A stretch of DNA of 64,000 nt from Bradyrhizobium sp. 149 (GCF_023073915.1 NZ_JADPKK010000019.1:186001-250000), one strand, 5' to 3'. Positions 8,146 to 15,678 are shown, counted from the stretch's first letter. Notes: a model not told the origin generated them from the sequence alone. Program-made: numbers and translations.

Positions 8146-8542
8146 CGTTGGCCTCTGTCGGGTTCGTGCTCTCAGCATTCGGGGTGATTTGCGGATCGCT
8201 AGCAACGCACCACAATGTTTCCGGAGGCTGGGTCGGTGTGGCTGTCTTCGCGTTCGTCGGTCGCCGCTTCCGAGGCCGCCAGCGCGCCTGTACGCGCTCC
8301 GCCCGGTCAGGGTCCTCCATGATCACCGCAAAGGCGATGCGCAGCCCGAGCGCGTCCAGAAGAGCCTGGAGAGACATTTCTCCGAATCCCCTCATCGGCG
8401 GGTCGGCCATGAGCTTGCTTACGTAGCCATTTTGAAGGCCGCTGATGGCGTCCAGCGTCTCATGGCTTAGGTTGAGCTCGTCGCGCCGATCGCGCACGAC
8501 CTGCAGCAGTTGCTCGCGGTCAGCAATCATCCGGGGCTTCAT
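8102..8542 (-). CDS. helix-turn-helix (XRE-like) transcriptional regulator
   Basis: The N-terminal 75 residues contain a Cro/XRE-type pattern (RDELNLSHETLDAISGLQNGYVSKLM, about residues 19-44) followed by LLDALGLRIAF, which is common in phage and island regulators. The C-terminal 60 residues are Pro/Thr/Asn-rich and probably disordered. I prefer the ATG at 8542, although a TTG at 8551 and an internal ATG at 8533 are possible; no start has a strong ribosome site. It is the first gene of the leftward operon downstream of the repeat-rich gap, so it may control that operon. Confidence 0.65.
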   Translation of the reverse strand: MKPRMIADREQLLQVVRDRRDELNLSHETLDAISGLQNGYVSKLMADPPMRGFGEMSLQALLDALGLRIAFAVIMEDPDRAERVQARWRPRKRRPTNAKTATPTQPPETLWCVASDPQITPNAESTNPTEANDGKQHEDNRRPGQA

Positions 8543-8858
8543 GTCAGACAATGCTCAACGAGGTTTGCGAAAGCTGGCCGCCGAATTTTTTGGAGGGCGG
8601 CGCGAAAGAGAGCGAGCACATAAAATTGGGAACGCGAGCGCATTCTTCCTCCCACCCCCACGATTCTGGATTTCATTGAGCCAAACCATGGGGATCTGAC
8701 AGGCGATCGGCCGGCACCATCGCGCGCGCGTCTGCTTCCAAGAGTGCTTAAGTTCATGAGAGAGCGCGCGCGAAAACCCTTCCCCGAAGTGCAAAACCGG
8801 TGACGTGATGCTTTCAAGCTGCTGATTTTGTTCGATGCTATCCAGTCGAACGAAGCTG

Positions 8859-8879
8859 TTGGACCCAACGTTGGACCCA
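8859..8879. repeat. direct doublet TTGGACCCA, 12-base spacing
   Basis: TTGGACCCA occurs at 8859-8867 and again at 8871-8879. A related doublet in the opposite orientation lies just after the integrase stop at 13215-13234. Paired short repeats near both an integrase gene and an internal regulatory gap could be integrase arm-type binding sites. Confidence 0.45.
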
Positions 8880-9019
8880 GACACGCTCCGTAACGAGTTA
8901 CTCGCGCAGCCAGGCGAGCGCATAATGCACCGTCGAGCGACCTTGATCTCGGCGTTACGACATGCATGCCGATAACGAGGTGCTTTTCTCGTCCTGCAAC
9001 TGCCTATGCCGTGAGGCGA

Positions 9020-9046
9020 GCGTGCAGCACGCGTGCAGGCGTGCAG
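9020..9046. repeat. three iteron-like copies of GCGTGCAG
   Basis: GCGTGCAG begins at 9020, 9031 and 9039 in the same orientation. The copies lie about 90 bases past the end of the RepA-type ATPase gene, so they could be iterons of an element origin, but spacing is uneven (11 and 8 bases). Confidence 0.4.
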
Positions 9047-9077
9047 CTTGCCTATGGCTAGGCAGAGGAGTGGGCTA

Positions 9078-9125
9078 CACGGGTAGCTGCACATAGCTAC
9101 ACCCGAGCAACACGGTAGCTGCACG
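9078..9125. repeat. direct and inverted repeats around TAGCTGCAC
   Basis: TAGCTGCAC occurs at 9084-9092 and again within 9111-9125, each preceded by CACGG. The first copy also pairs with AGCTAC at 9095-9100 as an inverted repeat (GTAGCT, 6-base gap, AGCTAC). It directly abuts the end of the ATPase gene and may be a protein-binding or replication site. Confidence 0.4.
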
Positions 9126-9132
9126 GCGCGGA

Positions 9133-10380
9133 TCATGGCTTCACCGTCAGTCGCGAAGCGGGGCGAGATGGGCGGCCGTAGTTCTCGATGTGGACCTTGC
9201 CGGCGCTGAACAGGCGCGCCATGGCGTCCTTCATGTCGGCCTTGCGGAAGCCGTGTCGCTTGGCGTCGGGGTCGTCGGCGAACGCCGTGGGTGCATAGTT
9301 GGGCGCGGTCGGTGTTGCGCTCACGTTGCGGCCTTGGCCGGCGAACCGATGGAGCAGCTCGAGGAACGTCTCGTTGACCTTGGCTTCGCGCGCCAGCTTG
9401 TCGAGGCTCGAAACGCCACCCTCCGGGAGGAACAGCCCGCGCTGATAGCGCAGCACGATGGTCTCGCCGCGGGGGCCGTACTGGTTTTTCTTGAATTCGA
9501 GCTCCCGGAGGTCGTTGTTCACCTGCTCGCCGTCGTCGCTCTTCGCCGCCTTGAGGTACTGTCGGAACCGAAAGGCTCCGTGCCAGGCCGTGGAGCCCGA
9601 CAGCCCAGAGCCTGAATTTATCCCCTGGAGACTGGGATGGCTGAGAACGGTCACGGAGCCGTCGGCGACCTTCGCGAGAGCCTGCATGTGCATTGCGAAG
9701 GCGTAGACCTGGACGCGGTCGATCTCGTTGCCGGAGAAGGCGCGCGAGAGCGTGTCGATCGAGATGTTCTTGGGCTTGATGTCGCCGGCTGCCTCGAAGA
9801 GCTGGCGATAGAGGCCGGTGACCTCCACCGTGCCGCCCTTGGTCGCGGCGACGAGCGTTGCGTCTTGCCCGAGCAGCGGGAGTACATGCAGCCCGCCGCC
9901 GATCAGGTCCTTGAAGGTGACGCCGTAGTGCTGGGCGATCGCGGCGAGGCGGATGTGGATCTCATCCTTATCGTCCTCAGCGCCGAGGTAGAACGCTGGA
10001 CCCGGCTCAGGAACTGTTCCCAGCCAGTCCTTAGCGGTGACATGAGCCACATTCTTCATGAGCTCGATGATGCTCTTGCCGGTGCCGCCTTCACCGGAAA
10101 ACAGGCCGGCCTGCTTCAAGGGCACCCGGTCACGGATTGCCCACTGACGCTCGGGGATAGGCCTGCCATCCCACTCGGACATATTGAGCCATGGCAGCTT
10201 CGCTGCGGGCTTTTGCTCCTGGGGCAAGGCTTCCACGGCGTGTTCAACTAATGCGGTGGTCTCGTACGCGTCAAACGACTCGACGGGTGGCGGCTCGTCA
10301 TCTGGTGGCGACGACGGGCTTCTAATCCCGAGATCCTCAAAAACCCGAAGGGCCATCTCCCGGTTTGCGGCGGTGAACAT
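9133..10380 (-). CDS. RepA-family AAA ATPase (phage/plasmid helicase-like)
   Basis: The 415-residue protein has a Walker A motif (GEGGTGKS, residues 96-103), an acidic YLGAEDDKDE stretch near 133 and a Walker-B-like hydrophobic-Asp segment (NISIDTL) near 210. The pattern fits the RepA/RSF1010-type hexameric helicase or AAA_25 group used by plasmids, phages and satellites for replication. I chose ATG 10380, which overlaps the upstream TGA as TGATG; a TTG three bases upstream is less likely. The C-terminal 90 residues look like a small winged-helix region (FRKADMKDAMARLF). It is likely the replication ATPase of the element. Confidence 0.82.
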   Translation of the reverse strand: MFTAANREMALRVFEDLGIRSPSSPPDDEPPPVESFDAYETTALVEHAVEALPQEQKPAAKLPWLNMSEWDGRPIPERQWAIRDRVPLKQAGLFSGEGGTGKSIIELMKNVAHVTAKDWLGTVPEPGPAFYLGAEDDKDEIHIRLAAIAQHYGVTFKDLIGGGLHVLPLLGQDATLVAATKGGTVEVTGLYRQLFEAAGDIKPKNISIDTLSRAFSGNEIDRVQVYAFAMHMQALAKVADGSVTVLSHPSLQGINSGSGLSGSTAWHGAFRFRQYLKAAKSDDGEQVNNDLRELEFKKNQYGPRGETIVLRYQRGLFLPEGGVSSLDKLAREAKVNETFLELLHRFAGQGRNVSATPTAPNYAPTAFADDPDAKRHGFRKADMKDAMARLFSAGKVHIENYGRPSRPASRLTVKP

Positions 10381-10868
10381 CAAGCAGCCTCCACCGTGTC
10401 AAGCAGCGCGGTCGCATCATCCGGGTGATTCCGCAGCCAAGCCGTAAGCCGATCCGGATCGCCGAGGCTCAGCACGAATTGGAAGGCGTCCACCGTTGCC
10501 TGGGGCAGGCGGTGCACGGGCCTCTGGACGACCACCGTCTGCTGCACCGGCGGCAGTTCGCCTGTCCACCGCCAGCGGTCGCGCGGATCGTCCAGCTCCC
10601 ACTGCATCAAAAGCTGATTGGCATAGTCCGACGGTGAATCCGCGGCCTCCGCTTCGTCCGTAGCGGCCAGCGCTCGCGCCCAGATGAAAGCGGCCGCGAT
10701 GACATCTTGGATTTTGTCCTGCCCAAGCTCGACGACGAGGCCGCGTTGCTCGGCGAAAGCTTGAAGTACATCGACGGACCACTGGATTTCCATTTCGCCC
10801 GACACGCAGCACAGGGCGTACTTCTCAGCGCAGGCTGTTAGGATATTGATTGGTGCCGGAGCGGTCAT
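10380..10868 (-). CDS. hypothetical protein of the element replication operon
   Basis: This 162-residue acidic protein is not recognised. It carries several Trp residues (YANQLLMQWELDDPRDRWRW, about residues 84-103) and a helical C-terminus (LTAWLRNHPDDATALLD). It overlaps the PC4-like gene by ATGA (10865-10868) and the ATPase gene by one base, so all three are translationally coupled. That position suggests a replication or loading accessory protein, which is an inference from operon structure only. Confidence 0.6.
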   Translation of the reverse strand: MTAPAPINILTACAEKYALCCVSGEMEIQWSVDVLQAFAEQRGLVVELGQDKIQDVIAAAFIWARALAATDEAEAADSPSDYANQLLMQWELDDPRDRWRWTGELPPVQQTVVVQRPVHRLPQATVDAFQFVLSLGDPDRLTAWLRNHPDDATALLDTVEAA

Positions 10869-11140
10869 TCGGTATCGCCCCCGTCAAGGAGGCCGAGCTC
10901 CTGGGCTTTTGCCAGCGCCTTGTTGATGGCGTTTTGTAAATCCAGCAACCGCGTCACCTTCATGGTGATGCCCTTGGTGGTTGGATGGATCTTCCCTTCT
11001 TTGTCGTGAACATGCTTCCTGAGATCAACGAGCACATGGCCCTTGAACGTCTGCAGGGTCGTGGTGATCACGTCCTTGCGACGATTTGAAAAGAAGCGGT
11101 CGACGACGACCGGCTCGGCGAGCTCGGGGTGCTTTGCCAC
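10865..11140 (-). CDS. PC4/p15-like ssDNA-binding protein
   Basis: This 91-residue protein starts with GTG, 9 bases after the excisionase-like gene's stop, with GAGGCG as ribosome site overlapping that stop. Residues about 20-75 match the PC4 (transcriptional coactivator p15) fold: strand pairs TLQTFKGHVLVDLRKHV and GKIHPTTKGITM followed by a helix (LLDLQNAINKAL). PC4 domains bind single-stranded DNA, and phage versions act in replication or transcription. Position directly before the RepA-type ATPase supports a replication role. Confidence 0.7.
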   Translation of the reverse strand: MAKHPELAEPVVVDRFFSNRRKDVITTTLQTFKGHVLVDLRKHVHDKEGKIHPTTKGITMKVTRLLDLQNAINKALAKAQELGLLDGGDTE

Positions 11141-11149
11141 GGCAGCGCC

Positions 11150-11374
11150 TCAGGCTGAAGCCAAGAGCTTTTCGAGGGCAGCTCGCGGCACGAGGAGACG
11201 CCGACCCACCCGAATGGTCGGAAGGTCCCCGCTTTTTGCCGCCTTGTAAGATGCGTCTCGGGACAAGCCGAGCACTCGCACGCCCGCTTCCTCAATCGTC
11301 AGCGTGCTTCGGCCGGCTAGGTCTAAATTGTAGATCGGCCCCTGACCCGCCGCTTCCGCAAGATCCTTCGTCAT
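11150..11374 (-). CDS. AlpA/excisionase-like helix-turn-helix protein
   Basis: This 74-residue protein has the MerR-like DNA-binding fold of small excisionases: LTIEEAGVRVLGLSRDASYKAAKSG (wing and helices, about residues 25-49), then PTIRVGRRLLVPRAALEKLL, a typical C-terminal strand-helix. Such proteins direct excision and often activate integrase in phages and islands. It is divergent from the ribbon-helix-helix and integrase genes, with a 123-base shared control region containing three inverted repeats. Confidence 0.75.
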   Translation of the reverse strand: MTKDLAEAAGQGPIYNLDLAGRSTLTIEEAGVRVLGLSRDASYKAAKSGDLPTIRVGRRLLVPRAALEKLLASA

Positions 11375-11391
11375 GTCCTGTCCGGTCCTGT

Positions 11392-11420
11392 TGACCTAAC
11401 CCGTAAGCTTTGTTAGGTCA
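11392..11420. promoter_or_regulatory. 9-base inverted repeat, candidate operator
   Basis: TGACCTAAC (11392-11400) and GTTAGGTCA (11412-11420) form a perfect inverted repeat around an 11-base spacer. It lies 18 bases upstream of the excisionase-like start in the divergent region, a fitting place for a repressor or excisionase site. Confidence 0.6.
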
Positions 11421-11434
11421 GATACCATTAAGTA

Positions 11435-11467
11435 TGAGGCCTCAGTCGGATATGATTTGAGGTCTCA
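11435..11467. promoter_or_regulatory. two TGAG-NN-CTCA operators, 23 bases apart
   Basis: TGAGGCCTCA (11435-11444, a perfect palindrome) and TGAGGTCTCA (11458-11467) repeat at a 23-base spacing, close to two helical turns. They precede the ribbon-helix-helix gene at 11498, so they are good candidates for its own operators. Confidence 0.6.
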
Positions 11468-11497
11468 GGTCAAGGGACATGGAGGATCTGTGGAAAA

Positions 11498-12010
11498 ATG
11501 CGACAACAATACAAAATCACACTGGGTGACGATCTCCGGGCCAAGCTTGAAGCGGCCAGCACGAAATCGGGGCGACCTATGTCGGAAGAGATCAGGGAGC
11601 GCCTGGAGCGTTCTCTCGACGCCGACGTCTTTGACGAGCAAACCCGCGAGCTCGCGTCTCTCATTCCCAAGCTGGCAGCAGAAGCCGAGACGGAGCTCGG
11701 CGCGAAGTGGCACGACGACGGCGGCGCCCATCGAGTGTTTCGCAGGATGTTTGTCCGCGCTCTCTCGAAATGGCGTCCTTCTGGGTACAACGACAATCTG
11801 ATGACAGAAGTACCTGTGACGCCGTTCAATGTGCGCGCGCACGCTTCGCAGCCGATCAACGATGCCGATCAACTCGGTATCGCGCTCGCCGACATGGTTC
11901 TCACCACGCCTGATGACGCGAGTCGCGGCAAAGTTCGCGAGGCGCAGGAGCAGACCTTGAAGGAAATTGTGAAGTTACAAAAAAGCAGAGGAGTTGAAGG
12001 CAATGACTAA
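11498..12010 (+). CDS. Arc-like ribbon-helix-helix regulator upstream of integrase
   Basis: This 170-residue protein begins with an Arc/MetJ-like ribbon-helix-helix (YKITLGDDLRAKLEAAST, then RPMSEEIRERLERSL, residues 5-38). The rest is a helical extension with a conserved-looking LGAKWHDDGGAHRVFRRM segment near 68. The gene overlaps the integrase start by 8 bases, so the two are translationally coupled. It lies behind paired palindromic operators and probably autoregulates itself and the integrase. Its DNA-binding part is confident; the role of the C-terminal part is unknown. Confidence 0.7.
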   Translation: MRQQYKITLGDDLRAKLEAASTKSGRPMSEEIRERLERSLDADVFDEQTRELASLIPKLAAEAETELGAKWHDDGGAHRVFRRMFVRALSKWRPSGYNDNLMTEVPVTPFNVRAHASQPINDADQLGIALADMVLTTPDDASRGKVREAQEQTLKEIVKLQKSRGVEGND

Positions 12011-13208
12011 GCGGGGGCACGGCGAAGGCGGCATCGATGAGCGCGGCGAGAACATCTTCCGGCTGCGCTGGCGCGCTAACGGCAAGCGGCACACGAAGAC
12101 TTTCCGCGGCACGAAAGCCGAGGCACGGAAAGAATTGAGAGCGCTTACCACCGCGGTGGACACCGGCGAGCACGTCGACCCGAGCAAGATCACGGTCGGC
12201 CAATGGATTGATCAGTGGCTCGCCGCCGGCGCGCCTGGGCGGAAAAAACAGAAGGTCGGACAGCGCACGCTCGAACGTTACGAGGAACTGCTGCGGGTCC
12301 ACGTGAAGCCGAAACTTGGGGATAAGCTTCTGCAGAAGCTCAAGGCGACGGAGATCGATAAGCCCTATGGCGAGCTCGAGCAGAAGCTCGCACCGATGAC
12401 GGTCAATCATGTGCATCGCTGCTTCAACTCGTCGCTGTCCACGGCCGAGCGCAAGGGCATGCTGGCGAGCAATCCCATGACTCGGATCGAGCAGTTGCCG
12501 TCGGCTGGCGAGAGCGATCACGGCCTGGCCCTCGACGAGCCCGATCTCAAAACGCTGGTGAACGGCTTCAAGCAATCAGCGACGCTGTATGTCCCGGTCG
12601 CAGTGGACGCCTCCACCGGCGTCCGGCGCAACGAATTGCTGGCTTTCCGTTGGACAGACTTTGATCCCGTCGCAAAGACACTGAGGGTCGAACGTGCCCT
12701 GGAGGTGACCAAGAAGTTCGGGGTTCGCTACAAATCGCCCAAGACGTGGCGAGGAAAGCGTACGATCGCCCTGGACGATGGAACGGTCGCTCTCCTGCTG
12801 GACGAACGGGAGAAGCATCAGCGCGTCTTGGCCGGCATCCCCGATGGCGCAGTCGTCGATCTGAGCCTCGTCCGGCTGCCAGATGACGCCCTGATCTTCC
12901 CAGCCTCCCCAGCGGCCGGCCGGGACTTCGACTTTGCCAACCCCTGCGACCCGAGCGCCTTCTCGAAGCAATTCCGCCGCGGCGCGGATCCGCTCGGCTT
13001 CGTCGGGTTCGAGTTTCACCACCTGCGCGGCACACACGCCACCCTGCTCCTGGACAAGGGCGTGCCGGTGCACACGGTGGCCGAGCGGATCGGCGACGAC
13101 CCGGCGGTGCTGCTGAGGAACTACGCCAAGCGCAAGCGCAAGCAGACGGCCGACACGTCAGTCGCGTCCGTGATCAACTCTATCTCTGCCGGGATTTTCG
13201 GGTCCTGA
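12003..13208 (+). CDS. tyrosine recombinase / phage integrase
   Basis: The 401-residue protein has an N-terminal AP2-like arm-binding domain (GENIFRLRWRANGKRHTKTF, from about residue 14), a SAM-like core-binding domain and a C-terminal catalytic domain. Catalytic residues visible are Arg208 (TGVRRNE), His339 and Arg342 (HHLRG) and Tyr374 (LLRNYAKR). The usual LGH histidine box reads IGDD instead, a notable change. The ATG at 12003 has GAGGAG upstream and overlaps the previous stop; an earlier TTG at 11994 is less likely. It ends 73 bases from tRNA-Trp, its presumed attachment target. Confidence 0.9.
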   Translation: MTKRGHGEGGIDERGENIFRLRWRANGKRHTKTFRGTKAEARKELRALTTAVDTGEHVDPSKITVGQWIDQWLAAGAPGRKKQKVGQRTLERYEELLRVHVKPKLGDKLLQKLKATEIDKPYGELEQKLAPMTVNHVHRCFNSSLSTAERKGMLASNPMTRIEQLPSAGESDHGLALDEPDLKTLVNGFKQSATLYVPVAVDASTGVRRNELLAFRWTDFDPVAKTLRVERALEVTKKFGVRYKSPKTWRGKRTIALDDGTVALLLDEREKHQRVLAGIPDGAVVDLSLVRLPDDALIFPASPAAGRDFDFANPCDPSAFSKQFRRGADPLGFVGFEFHHLRGTHATLLLDKGVPVHTVAERIGDDPAVLLRNYAKRKRKQTADTSVASVINSISAGIFGS

Positions 13209-13212
13209 GCCG

Positions 13213-13234
13213 TTTGGGTCCCGATTGGGTCCAA
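13213..13234. repeat. TGGGTCC doublet after the integrase, candidate arm-type site
   Basis: TGGGTCC occurs at 13215-13221 and 13226-13232, the second extending to TGGGTCCAA. The reverse complement matches the TTGGACCCA doublet at 8859-8879. It sits between the integrase stop and the tRNA, where integrase arm sites are expected. Confidence 0.45.
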
Positions 13235-13281
13235 GTTCGGCGTCTGTTCGAGTAAGGAGCCGCTTAAGCCACTGAATTATC

Positions 13282-13357
13282 TGGCAGGAGTGGCAGGGCT
13301 CGAACCTGCGACCCCCGGTTTTGGAGACCGGTGCTCTACCAATTGAGCTACACTCCT
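13282..13357 (-). tRNA. tRNA-Trp (CCA)
   Basis: The reverse strand folds as a 76-base cloverleaf: acceptor AGGAGTG/CACTCCT, D-arm GCTCAATTGGTAGAGC, anticodon loop CTCCAAA with anticodon CCA, and a T-arm with GGTTCGAACC. The discriminator is G and CCA is encoded. Its 3' end faces the integrase, so it is the likely attachment gene. The gene appears intact, so the crossover would have regenerated it. Confidence 0.97.
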
Positions 13358-13520
13358 ACGGACCCTGCGTCGCCGCGCGGATCAGGCCGCTTTGAAGCAC
13401 AGGGGGCGGCCGGATTGCAAGGCCGGATTGCAACGGTGAAGCGCGCTGGCCTCGCTTGTTTGTGCCGCGCCTTCTGGGCCACAGTCCGCTCCGAACAATA
13501 ATAAGCAACCGGGAGTGCCC

Positions 13521-14756
13521 ATGACTGCGACAGCCTCTGCGACAGCCACCTATCGCCCGTCAAATTCGCCGAAAACCCCGCCTCTGCCGGAATCCCGCCC
13601 CGAGACGCTCGGGCTCTCGCGCCCCCGCCTCCAGGCCATGTCGGACGCCTTCCAGCGCGAGATCGACAAGGGAACCATTCCGGGCGTCACCGTGCTGGTG
13701 GCACGGCACGGCCAGGTCGGCTGGTTCGAGGCGCTCGGTAGGCAGAGCCCGACGGGCGCGGCGCCGATGGCGCATGATTCGATCTTCCGCATCTTCTCGA
13801 TGACCAAGCCGATCGTGTCGGTCGGCATCATGGCGCTGGTCGAGGACGGCCGCCTTCTCCTGGCCGATCCCGTCGCGAAATTCATCCCGGAGTTCGCCGA
13901 CCAGAAGGTCGCCGTGGTCAGCGGCGGCAAGCTGGAGCTTGTTCCGCCGAAACGCCCGATGACGGTCCAGGACCTGCTCCGCCACACCTCCGGCCTGACC
14001 TACGAGCACCAGGGCGACGGCCCCGTGCACAAGATCTACCAGGACTCGCGGGTGCGCAGCCGCAAGATCACCAATGCCGAGCACGCAGCCCTGGTGGCGA
14101 GCTTCCCGCTGGTCTGCCATCCCGGCGACGAGTTCAACTACAGCCGCTCCACAGACATCCTCGGCCGCATCATCGAAATCGTCAGCGGCAAGCCGCTCGG
14201 CGCGTACCTCTCCGAGCGCATTCTGGCGCCCTTGCAGATGGCCGAGACCGGTTTCTCGACCGCCGAGGCCAATGTCGGCCGGCTGGCCGAGCCGTTCGCG
14301 GCCGATCCCTGGACCGGCGACAAGGTCGCGCTGTTCAACATGCTCGAGCAGCCGATCATGGAATCCGGCGGCGGAGGCCTCGTCTCCACCACCATGGACT
14401 ATGCCCGCTTCGCGCTGATGCTGCGCAACGGCGGCACCCTCGACGGCAACAGGATCATCGGCCGCAAGACGCTGGAGCTGATGGCCTCCGATCATCTCGG
14501 GCCGAACGTCGTGACCAACGGTACCCTGCTCTCGCTGGGACACGGCTTCGGCCTCGGCTTCGCGGTGCGCCGCGAGGCCGGCATCGCGCCCTTCCCCGGC
14601 AGCGTCGGCCAGTATTTCTGGAGCGGCATTGCGGGGACGTTCTTCTGGATCGATCCGAAGGAGGATCTGTTCGTCGTGTTCATGAGCCAGGGCCCGGGAC
14701 AGCGCGATTATACGCGGACTCTGGTGCGGGATCTGGTGTACGCGGCCGTGGATTAG
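13521..14756 (+). CDS. beta-lactamase-family serine hydrolase
   Basis: This 411-residue protein belongs to the class C beta-lactamase/esterase (PF00144) fold. The SxxK nucleophile motif is SMTK (IFSMTKPIVS, about residue 94), and the second motif is YSR (FNYSRSTDIL, about 212). A C-terminal GHGFGLGF stretch matches the HxG-type region. There is no obvious signal peptide, so a cytosolic esterase or peptidase is likelier than a true beta-lactamase. I chose ATG 13521, with GGGAG at a good distance, over GTG 13515. It stands alone between tRNA-Trp and an opposing SDR gene. Confidence 0.88.
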   Translation: MTATASATATYRPSNSPKTPPLPESRPETLGLSRPRLQAMSDAFQREIDKGTIPGVTVLVARHGQVGWFEALGRQSPTGAAPMAHDSIFRIFSMTKPIVSVGIMALVEDGRLLLADPVAKFIPEFADQKVAVVSGGKLELVPPKRPMTVQDLLRHTSGLTYEHQGDGPVHKIYQDSRVRSRKITNAEHAALVASFPLVCHPGDEFNYSRSTDILGRIIEIVSGKPLGAYLSERILAPLQMAETGFSTAEANVGRLAEPFAADPWTGDKVALFNMLEQPIMESGGGGLVSTTMDYARFALMLRNGGTLDGNRIIGRKTLELMASDHLGPNVVTNGTLLSLGHGFGLGFAVRREAGIAPFPGSVGQYFWSGIAGTFFWIDPKEDLFVVFMSQGPGQRDYTRTLVRDLVYAAVD

Positions 14757-14910
14757 ACTTCGTGCCCCGGACGCGCTGCAACGCCCTTAGCGTTGCTGCG
14801 CAGAGCCGGGGCCCATGCCTCGGCGATCTCGATCTTCGCGACATTCTGGGTCCCGCCTCTGCGGAGCAGCACTTCGTGCTGCACCGCAGAGCCGGAACAC
14901 GAGAGCACCT

Positions 14911-15678
14911 TCAACTGATCGTCGCGCCCCCGTCGATCACCATGGTCTGGCCGGTCATGAAGTCGCCGGCCTTCGAGCCCAGGAACACGGCTGCGCCCGC
15001 GATCTCGTCGGGGATGCCGATGCGCAGCAGTGGCGAGCGTGCGGTCGAAGCCTTCAAATTTTCCGGATTGTCCCACAGCGCTTTCGCAAAGTCGGTCTTG
15101 ATCAGGCCGGGCGCGATGCAGTTCACGCGGATGTTGTGCGGGCCGTATTCGCAGGCCAAATTGCGCGCGAGCTGCATGTCGGCAGCCTTGGAGATCGCGT
15201 AGGCGCCGAGGATAGTCGAGCCTTTCAATCCGCCGATCGAGGAGACGATGATGATCGAGCCGTCCTTGCGCTCGATCATCTGCGGCACCACCATCGAGAT
15301 TAGCCAGTTGTTGGCGACGATGTTGTTGTCCAGGATCTTCCTGAACTGATCGTCGGAGATGCCGGCGAGCGGACCGTAATACGGGTTCGATGCGGCGTTG
15401 CAGACCAGCACGTCGATCTTGCCGAAGGCGCGATTGCTCTCGTCGATGAGGTTTTGCAGGTTTTCCTTCGACGAGATGTTGGCGGCGATCGCGACCGCCG
15501 TGCCCTTGCCGAACTTGTCGTTGATGGACTTCGCGACCTGGTCGCAAACATCGGCCTTGCGCGAGGAGATCACCACCTTGGCGCCGTGCTCGGCCATGCG
15601 CTCGGCGATCGCAAGCCCGATACCGCGCGTCGAGCCGGTGATGACGGCGACTTTCCCCTTCATGTCGAACAAGGTCAT
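14911..15678 (-). CDS. SDR family oxidoreductase
   Basis: The 255-residue protein is a classical short-chain dehydrogenase. It has the TGSTRGIG cofactor motif (residues 14-21), NAAS at about 92, the catalytic Ser in VSSIGG, the YxxxK motif as YAISK (about 158-162) and a GG-type C-terminus (VIDGGATIS). The start at 15678 has GGGAGAAAC upstream; the frame is open further back but not SDR-like. A glycine at position 3 of the motif suggests NAD(P) use, but the substrate is unknown. A histidine phosphatase lies upstream on the same strand. Confidence 0.9.
   Translation of the reverse strand: MTLFDMKGKVAVITGSTRGIGLAIAERMAEHGAKVVISSRKADVCDQVAKSINDKFGKGTAVAIAANISSKENLQNLIDESNRAFGKIDVLVCNAASNPYYGPLAGISDDQFRKILDNNIVANNWLISMVVPQMIERKDGSIIIVSSIGGLKGSTILGAYAISKAADMQLARNLACEYGPHNIRVNCIAPGLIKTDFAKALWDNPENLKASTARSPLLRIGIPDEIAGAAVFLGSKAGDFMTGQTMVIDGGATIS

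Larger units (their letters stand above)
8543..9132. other. 590-base non-coding segment with repeats, possible origin/control region
   Basis: No frame here looks like protein: the open frames are Ser/Arg/Cys-rich shadows. The segment lies between the RepA-type ATPase gene and the HTH-led operon, so it must hold that operon's promoter. It contains the doublet TTGGACCCA (8859-8879), three GCGTGCAG copies (9020-9046), and a cluster of TAGCTGCAC and AGCTAC motifs in direct and inverted orientation (9078-9125). A replication origin or integrase arm-site region is possible; this is inference. Confidence 0.5.
4202..13281. mobile_element. putative integrative element beside tRNA-Trp (left end uncertain)
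   Basis: A tyrosine integrase ends 73 bases from the 3' end of tRNA-Trp, the usual arrangement for integration into a tRNA 3' end. Behind it lie a ribbon-helix-helix gene, an excisionase-like gene, a PC4-like gene, a RepA-type ATPase, a 590-base repeat-rich gap and a train of small leftward genes ending in a tail-fibre-like protein. No head, portal or terminase gene is visible, so this is more like a phage satellite or mini-integrative element than a complete prophage. I found no direct copy of the tRNA 3' end on the left, so the true left edge may be before base 1. The given left coordinate marks only the last phage-type gene. Confidence 0.7.

Noticed and set aside
8543..9132. CRISPR-like array
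   Set aside because: The repeats are short, unevenly spaced and not separated by unique spacers of constant length.
8555..9136. 193-residue minus-strand frame in the gap beside the ATPase gene
   Set aside because: It is Cys/Ser/Arg-rich, has no ribosome site and coincides with the repeat clusters.
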